This document shows, one piece after another, positions 59,486 to 64,000 of a DNA stretch of 64,000 nucleotides. The notes beneath the pieces are model-generated. The model searched no databases. It was not told the origin of the DNA and saw only the letters and a program-made list of their open reading frames with translations. Location of the stretch: assembly GCF_020096995.1 (NCBI RefSeq), contig NZ_CP083692.1, positions 1,488,001 to 1,552,000 on the forward strand, read 5' to 3'. The stretch comes from Leucobacter sp. Psy1. Its GTDB lineage: Bacteria > Actinomycetota > Actinomycetes > Actinomycetales > Microbacteriaceae. A program made the translations under genes and the position numbers. Position 1 is the first letter of the stretch; each line of letters begins with the position of its first letter.

Positions 59486-60457
59486 GTGGCAGAAACGCAA
59501 AGCGGCCGGGTGGCCGTCTATCTCGACTTCGATAACGTCGTGCTCTCCTGGTATGACCGGGTGCACGGCCGCAACGCCTACTCCCGCGACCGCCAGCGCA
59601 TCGCCAATGAGCCGGACAACGCCGAGGTCGCCTCGCGACTCCAGGCCGCCGTCGTCGATGTCGGCGCGATCATCGACTACGCTTCATCGTTCGGCACGCT
59701 CGTGCTCACGCGCGCGTACGCCGACTGGTCCGCCCCGGTCAACGCGGAGTATCGTTCGCAGCTCGTCGCGCGTGCCGTCGACCTGGTGCAGCTCTTCCCG
59801 GCAGCGGCGTATGCGAAGAACGGTGCCGATATCCGTCTCGCGGTCGATGCGGTGGAGGACATGTTCCGTCTCGACGATCTCAGTCACGTCGTGATCGTCG
59901 CCGGAGACTCCGACTACGTACCGCTCGCGCAGCGGTGCAAGCGGCTCGGCAGGTACGTCGTGGGCATCGGGGTGGCCGGCTCGACGGCGAAGGCGCTGAC
60001 CGCGGCGTGCGACGAGTTCGCATCATACGATTCGTTGCCGGGGGTTGAGCGCCCGGAGCGCGAGGCGACGGCGAAGCCGGATCGGCAGCGCAAGCGCGAG
60101 ACGAGCTCTCGTGAGGCCGCGGCCGTCAGCCGGTCCGAGGCGCCGGTCGCCGCGCGCCGTGAGCAGATCGCCTCAGACGCCGCCGATGATGAGCGCGCCG
60201 AAGCGGGCGAGGATCCGGAGATCGCCGTCACGGGTCTGCTGATCCGCGCGCTCTGGCTCGGACAGGCGAAAGACGACTCGGGGTGGCTCTACAGCTCCGC
60301 CGTCAAACAGCAGATGCGACGCATGGATCCGTCGTTCAACGAGAAGGCACTGGGGTTCAGCTCGTTCTCCGACTTCCTGAACTCTCGCTCCGACGTCGCC
60401 GAACTGGAGGAGGAAGGGCACGAACGCCTCGTGCGTCTCCGTGAACAGCCCGAGTGA
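59486..60457 (+). CDS. NYN-domain nuclease-like protein with C-terminal LOTUS (OST-HTH) domain
   Basis: A 323-residue protein. The N-terminal NYN/PIN-like domain (about 8-175) has the acidic residues YLDFDNVVLSW, KNGADIRLAVDAVE and VIVAGDSDYVPLAQRCKRLG. After a charged low-complexity linker, residues about 245-320 form an OST-HTH/LOTUS domain (DPEIAVTGLLIRAL and SFNEKALGFSSFSDFL), an RNA-binding fold. Such proteins are probable RNA-processing enzymes. GTG 59486 is directly preceded by GGGAGG with little spacing, so the start is provisional. Confidence 0.85.
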   Translation: MAETQSGRVAVYLDFDNVVLSWYDRVHGRNAYSRDRQRIANEPDNAEVASRLQAAVVDVGAIIDYASSFGTLVLTRAYADWSAPVNAEYRSQLVARAVDLVQLFPAAAYAKNGADIRLAVDAVEDMFRLDDLSHVVIVAGDSDYVPLAQRCKRLGRYVVGIGVAGSTAKALTAACDEFASYDSLPGVERPEREATAKPDRQRKRETSSREAAAVSRSEAPVAARREQIASDAADDERAEAGEDPEIAVTGLLIRALWLGQAKDDSGWLYSSAVKQQMRRMDPSFNEKALGFSSFSDFLNSRSDVAELEEEGHERLVRLREQPE

Positions 60458-60461
60458 GGCG

Positions 60462-60815
60462 TTACGCGTCGCGTAGGATCTTCTCCATCGACTTGCCGCG
60501 TGCCAACTCGTCGATGAGCTTGTCGAGATAGCGGATCTCCTGCATCAGGGGATCCTCGATCTCCTCGACCCTGACCCCGCAGACGACGCCGGTGATGCGT
60601 CGCCGCGCCGGGTTCAGAGCGGGAGCGCGACCGAAGAAGTCGGTGAAGTCGGTGCCCTCCTCGAAGTGGCGGTTCAACTCGTCCTGCGAGTAGCCGCTCA
60701 GCCAGCGGAAGATCTCGTCGACCTCGGCGCGCGTGCGCCCTTTGCGCTCCGCCTTCGCGATGTAGAGCGGGTAGACGCTCGCGACGCTCGCCGCGAAGAT
60801 GTTGTACTTGGCCAT
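60462..60815 (-). CDS. DUF2200 protein
   Basis: A 117-residue protein. The family opening [41 protein letters not shown] and the charged C-terminus are DUF2200. Function unknown. ATG 60815 is preceded by a weak GGGAAC site; the frame is open further upstream but with antisense-like composition. Confidence 0.88.
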   Translation of the reverse strand: MAKYNIFAASVASVYPLYIAKAERKGRTRAEVDEIFRWLSGYSQDELNRHFEEGTDFTDFFGRAPALNPARRRITGVVCGVRVEEIEDPLMQEIRYLDKLIDELARGKSMEKILRDA

Positions 60816-60855
60816 GAGTTCCCGATCGTCGAGGTGCCGATGCGGGTAGCGTAGC

Positions 60856-61617
60856 TCATCCGGAGATATCCGCCGGATCGGCGGGCGGGACGCCGGCTTC
60901 GCGCGCCAGGAGTGCAGCCTGCAGTCGGGAGCGTACGCCGAGCTTCGCGAGCAGGCGGGTGATGTGCGACTTGACAGTGCCCTGGCGTATGCCGAGGCGC
61001 TCGCTGATCGCGGCGTTCGAGTGCCCGGCCCCGATCTCGCCGAGCACCTGCCACTCGCGCTTCGTGAGGAGCACGCCGTTGATCGTCCTGGCCCGTCCTC
61101 CGGATCGGCGCCCCCTTCCACCTGCGCGCGCGCCTCGGGGAGGCGCCTTCAGCGCCGAGAACACGCGGTCGGTCACTTCGGGAGCGAGCGCCCCAGCGCC
61201 AACGGAGACCTGTCGCACGGCGGAGATCAGGCTCGGCGCGTCCGTGGACTTCAGCACGAATCCTCTGGCGCCCGCGCGGATCGCGCCGAACAGCGCCTCG
61301 TCATCGTCGAAGGTCGTGAGCACGAGCACCTTGAGCCCGGAGCGGTGCAGCGTGCGGGTCGCCTGCTCACCCGTCATGCCGGGCATGCGGAGGTCCATGA
61401 GCACGACGTCGGGGCGCAGTTCCATCGCGCGTTCGACCGCCTCAGTCCCGCTCTGAGCCTCGCCGATCACCGTGATGTCGGGAGTGGCCTCGAGAATCAT
61501 GCCAAGGCCCGCGCGCACCGCGGCATGGTCATCGACGATGAGGACGGTGACGGAAGGAGCCCCCTCGGCCGGCGGCGAGAGATCGAGCGTGGGGGAAGAC
61601 TGTTGCGGAACACACAT
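60856..61617 (-). CDS. NarL/LuxR-family response regulator (no adjacent kinase)
   Basis: A 253-residue response regulator. Receiver: acidic pair in LIVDD, phospho-acceptor D75 in [10 protein letters not shown], lysine in VLKSTDAP. The HTH is [24 protein letters not shown] and the recognition part [14 protein letters not shown]. An Arg/Gly-rich linker of about 25 residues separates the two. No histidine kinase is adjacent, so its partner is encoded elsewhere. Confidence 0.88.
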   Translation of the reverse strand: MCVPQQSSPTLDLSPPAEGAPSVTVLIVDDHAAVRAGLGMILEATPDITVIGEAQSGTEAVERAMELRPDVVLMDLRMPGMTGEQATRTLHRSGLKVLVLTTFDDDEALFGAIRAGARGFVLKSTDAPSLISAVRQVSVGAGALAPEVTDRVFSALKAPPRGARAGGRGRRSGGRARTINGVLLTKREWQVLGEIGAGHSNAAISERLGIRQGTVKSHITRLLAKLGVRSRLQAALLAREAGVPPADPADISG

Positions 61618-61698
61618 ACGCTGAATCTTTCCACCCGCTGGAGCGGCGCGCGTCCCCCCTCGGTGCCATTCTCATGTGCACGAAAGTCGCAAGGCGTC

Positions 61699-62283
61699 TC
61701 AGGCGGAACGGAGCTCCCGCACCGCCGACGCCACCGTGCGCTCGATGAAGGCCTCGTCGATGGGCAGGCCGAGCGGCACGAGCAGACGTGAGAGCAGTGG
61801 GCCCGTGAGGAGGTCGCAGGCGTACTCGTCGTCGCCGCCTGCCGGGAGGTCGCCCCGATCCCGCGCGGTGGCGAAGACCTCGCGGAGCCGATCCCGACGG
61901 GGGCGCACCAGCTTGTTCACGTAGAGATCGCGGATCGCTTCGTTGGTCCGAGCCATGTCGAAGAGCGCAGGGAGGTTATGCCTGACGAGAGGCGAGTTGA
62001 ACACCTCGACCTCGTGCTGCTGGAAGATGCGCAGGTCCGCCTCCAGATCGCCTGAGTCGCCGACCGAGACGTCGCCAAAGCGTTCAATGATGACGGTGAC
62101 GGCGAGCTCGGCCAGGTTGGCGTAGCGCCGGTAAAATGCCGGCGCGGTGGTGTTCGCGGCCGACGTGATCGAGTCGACGCTGAGCTCGGAGAAGCCGCGC
62201 TCCTCCATCATGGTCTTGGCTGCTTCGAGGAGCTTCTTGCTGATCTGTGTGTCGAACGGGCGACCACCGCTTGTCGGGCTCAT
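61699..62283 (-). CDS. TetR-family regulator
   Basis: A 194-residue TetR protein. The HTH reads AAKTMMEERGFSELSVDSITSAANTTAPAFYRRYANLAEL; the C-terminal ligand domain is helical with a Gly/Asp-rich bend. A perfect 12-nt palindrome lies 4 nt upstream of the start, an autoregulatory operator. Ligand and targets unknown. Confidence 0.9.
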   Translation of the reverse strand: MSPTSGGRPFDTQISKKLLEAAKTMMEERGFSELSVDSITSAANTTAPAFYRRYANLAELAVTVIIERFGDVSVGDSGDLEADLRIFQQHEVEVFNSPLVRHNLPALFDMARTNEAIRDLYVNKLVRPRRDRLREVFATARDRGDLPAGGDDEYACDLLTGPLLSRLLVPLGLPIDEAFIERTVASAVRELRSA

Positions 62284-62286
62284 TCG

Positions 62287-62298
62287 GATAACGTTATC
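62287..62298. promoter_or_regulatory. TetR operator
   Basis: GATAACGTTATC, a perfect 12-nt palindrome, lies 4 nt before the tetR start codon in an AT-rich strip. Its position suits steric self-repression. Confidence 0.65.
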
Positions 62299-62574
62299 AG
62301 GTCAAAATAATGTCCCGCTATGGGTTGCGCTCCAGCGCGAAACGTGGTTCGGAGGAGCGCTACTGCGCGAACAGCGCCGCACTCCGAACACCGCCGCGGC
62401 GTCGGCGCGAGCATGGCACGGAAGTCCCGACAGCCCGTGCGAAAGCGCGCCCGGGCGGCAGTGTGCGTCGACGTGTAGCGGATCTCATCGTCCTCCCGCA
62501 ACCCCTCACACGTCGCATACGCGTCGGGTACGGTGGAGGAGAACGTTGTGCACTACCAACCGAGGAGGTATGAC

Positions 62575-62772
62575 ATGTCAGCAGACGACAAAGCCGACAA
62601 CAAGGCCGAGAAGTTCGGCGGCAAGATCAAGGAAGCCGTCGGCAAGGTGACCGGTGACAAGGAGACCGAGGCGGAGGGCGCCACGCAGGCGAAGAAGGCC
62701 GACGTCAAGGACACCGTGAACGACGCTACCGACTCGGTCAAGGGCGCATTCAAGGGAGCGAAGGAGGAGTAG
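62575..62772 (+). CDS. CsbD-family stress protein
   Basis: A 65-residue, very hydrophilic protein rich in Lys, Asp, Glu and Ala: KIKEAVGKVTGDKETEAEG is the CsbD core. The family is induced by general stress; function unclear. A strong GAGGAGG site (62562-62568) fixes the start at 62575, 6 nt later. Confidence 0.92.
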   Translation: MSADDKADNKAEKFGGKIKEAVGKVTGDKETEAEGATQAKKADVKDTVNDATDSVKGAFKGAKEE

Positions 62773-62793
62773 TTTTCGGACTCCTCTGCACCG

Positions 62794-62821
62794 GGGCCGG
62801 ATCGAGTCATCGATCCGGCCC
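62794..62821. terminator. Bidirectional terminator between csbD-like and GNAT genes
   Basis: A perfect 12-bp stem GGGCCGGATCGA (62794-62805), loop GTCA and TCGATCCGGCCC (62810-62821) lies between convergent genes. Confidence 0.85.
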
Positions 62822-62836
62822 TTGCTGTGTACCCCG

Positions 62837-63403
62837 CTACTTCGGGGGACGCTGCCCGTCTCGCTCGGGGACCGGAGGTCCGGCGGGGAAGTCGCGCCGC
62901 GTCAGGTCCATGAGCAGGCCGTCCTCGAGCGCGCCGCCCGGACGCACCTGGTAGTCGCGGAGCACGCCGACGCGCTGGAAGCCCAGTCGCTCGTAGCTGC
63001 GGATGGCTCCAGAGTTGTGAACGTTCGGGTCGAGGGTGATCCGGGTCATCCCCTCGGCGAACTCTCGCCCGATCGCGATCGCGAGCGCCTCCTCGCCGAT
63101 CCGGCGTCCGCGCACGTCGGTGCTGATGAAGATGTGCATCACGGTCGTCGGGTACTCGGGGTCGTCCCCGCGGAACACGCACAGCACGCCGACCGTTCGA
63201 CCGTCGACCTCGATGATGCGCGTCGTCTCCGGCCGGTCGATGAACTCGCTCCGCACCCGCTCCACGTCGTAGCCGACCCACCACTCGGCCACCTCGGGCT
63301 CGGAGAGGATCGATGCCAGCGGCACGGCATCGCCGTCAAGCGGGTCCCTGAGGGTCACGAGCGGTCCGTGCAGCGGTGATGAGGTATTTGAATCAGGTGC
63401 CAT
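62837..63403 (-). CDS. GNAT acetyltransferase, AAC(6')-like
   Basis: A 188-residue acetyltransferase. The opening LVTLRDPLDGDAVPLASILSEPEVAEWW, middle HIFISTDVRGRRIGEEALAIAIG (acetyl-CoA loop) and DPNVHNSGAIRSYERLGFQRVGVLRDY match the GNAT family that includes AAC(6') aminoglycoside enzymes and ribosomal N-acetyltransferases. Substrate unknown; resistance is not implied. ATG 63403 has a GGAG site 9 nt upstream. Confidence 0.85.
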   Translation of the reverse strand: MAPDSNTSSPLHGPLVTLRDPLDGDAVPLASILSEPEVAEWWVGYDVERVRSEFIDRPETTRIIEVDGRTVGVLCVFRGDDPEYPTTVMHIFISTDVRGRRIGEEALAIAIGREFAEGMTRITLDPNVHNSGAIRSYERLGFQRVGVLRDYQVRPGGALEDGLLMDLTRRDFPAGPPVPERDGQRPPK

Positions 63404-63450
63404 GCTGACATTCTCCACCTATTCCGGGTGCGGGGGTGGAGGATGGGTGC

Positions 63451-63963
63451 ATGAACTCCATCGACATCCTCCTCGACCTCGCCGCGCGTCCGCTCGAGGC
63501 GGCCCGCGCGCTCCATCCGCAACTCACCGCCGAGCTGCTGAACGCGCACCCGCATCACGACAACTCGGTCGCCTGGCTGCTGTGGCACGCGGCGCGCGAG
63601 ATCGACGCCCAGGTGTCGCATCTGTCAGGTGACGAGCCGGTCTGGACCGCGCAGGCTTTCGACAGTCGGTTCGAGTTCTCGGCCGAAGCGAACGACATGG
63701 GTTACGGTCACTCGCCGCGTCGCGCGCGGGAGATCGTGACGGCGGACGCCGGACTGCTCTTCGCGCACCTGGAGGCGGCCGTCGAGGCGCAGCGCGCCTA
63801 CATCGGTGGGCTGGATCCAGCGGAGCTCGACGCTGTCATCGACGACTCGTGGGATCCGCCGGTGACGCGCGGTGCGCGTCTCATCAGCATCTCGGCCGAC
63901 GCCGTCGCCCATCTCGGTCAGGCCTCCTACATCGTCGGCATGGACGAGGACGCCTTCGAATGA
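63451..63963 (+). CDS. DinB/mycothiol-transferase-like protein
   Basis: A 170-residue helical protein of the DinB_2/DUF664 type. The core is LHPQLTAELLNAHPHHDNSVAWLLWHAAREIDAQVSHLSG with histidines that bind a metal; the last metal histidine is likely in AVAHLGQASYI. Family enzymes use mycothiol, the actinobacterial thiol. GGAGG 8 nt before the ATG fixes the start. Confidence 0.85.
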   Translation: MNSIDILLDLAARPLEAARALHPQLTAELLNAHPHHDNSVAWLLWHAAREIDAQVSHLSGDEPVWTAQAFDSRFEFSAEANDMGYGHSPRRAREIVTADAGLLFAHLEAAVEAQRAYIGGLDPAELDAVIDDSWDPPVTRGARLISISADAVAHLGQASYIVGMDEDAFE

Positions 63964-63992
63964 CGGGGCGGGCACTGCGGCCCGCCCCGTCA
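63961..63992 (+). terminator. Terminator overlapping a stop codon
   Basis: A perfect 13-bp stem TGACGGGGCGGGC (63961-63973) and GCCCGCCCCGTCA (63980-63992) with a 6-nt loop begins at the TGA of the DinB-like gene, so the stop codon is part of the stem. Confidence 0.8.
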
Positions 63993-64000
63993 CTCCTCCG

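Noticed and set aside
62837-63403. Aminoglycoside resistance gene
   Set aside because: Family resemblance to AAC(6') is broad; no resistance context or specific motif set supports that claim.

Overview
The window is GC-rich, densely coded DNA from an actinobacterium, most likely a Microbacteriaceae relative (Leucobacter or Microbacterium type). That placement is inferred from strong G/C bias at third codon positions, many GTG starts and 4-nt ATGA/GTGA gene overlaps, an actinobacterial-type LexA box in front of a DUF222-HNH gene, a TTGACC-type MerR promoter and a DinB/mycothiol-transferase-like protein. No rRNA, tRNA, CRISPR array, integrase or transposase was recognised.

1-2.5 kb: the start of a histidine kinase with its OmpR-type regulator, an NTF2-like protein divergent from an HxlR repressor (two 17-nt palindromes between them), and a C-terminal remnant of a BtpA/SgcQ-family gene. 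2.3-6.1 kb: a lower-GC-flanked cassette with a small membrane protein, a secreted lactococcin-972-like peptide, two MacB/FtsX-like half permeases and an ABC ATPase. 6.1-13.4 kb: AraC regulator divergent from a catabolic operon (carboxymuconolactone-decarboxylase-like protein, hydroxyisobutyrate-dehydrogenase-like enzyme, three-part TRAP transporter, aldehyde dehydrogenase). 13.4-17.4 kb: LysR regulator divergent from a 997-residue three-domain protein, P450 + adrenodoxin-reductase-like + flavodoxin, which looks like a one-polypeptide monooxygenase and is the most unusual single gene here.

17.4-29.2 kb: SixA phosphatase/HD protein, an SDR plus a large FAD/NAD(P)-binding protein, then a divergent dipeptide-type ABC operon ending in a CMD-AhpD fusion; a DHFR-like reductase. 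29.2-39.6 kb: SOS-type DUF222-HNH gene, YeeE/TusA sulfur pair, acyl-CoA synthetase, ArsR-SulP pair, membrane-GNAT fusion, amine oxidase, DUF1304. 39.6-46.8 kb: RidA, N-acyl-D-amino-acid deacylase, MFS importer, YheO/DauR-type regulator, PLP D-amino acid lyase, KDPG aldolase and KDG kinase. Together these read as a possible route from an N-acyl-D-glucosaminate-like compound to pyruvate plus glyceraldehyde-3-phosphate.

46.8-54.6 kb: HEAT-repeat protein and HEAT-tailed MerR regulator behind a 19-bp-spacer promoter, a four-gene osmoprotectant ABC importer (OpuC/ProU type), and a PadR-UbiB-kinase pair. 54.7-59.4 kb: an epimerase-like protein, then a histidinol-dehydrogenase paralogue, LysR regulator and APC permease; an identical 17-nt LysR-type box (CATAGGGTGAAGCTATG) lies in front of both the regulator/dehydrogenase pair and the permease, tying them into one regulon. 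59.4-64 kb: NYN-LOTUS protein, DUF2200, an unpaired NarL-type regulator, TetR with a perfect operator, CsbD, GNAT and DinB-like proteins.
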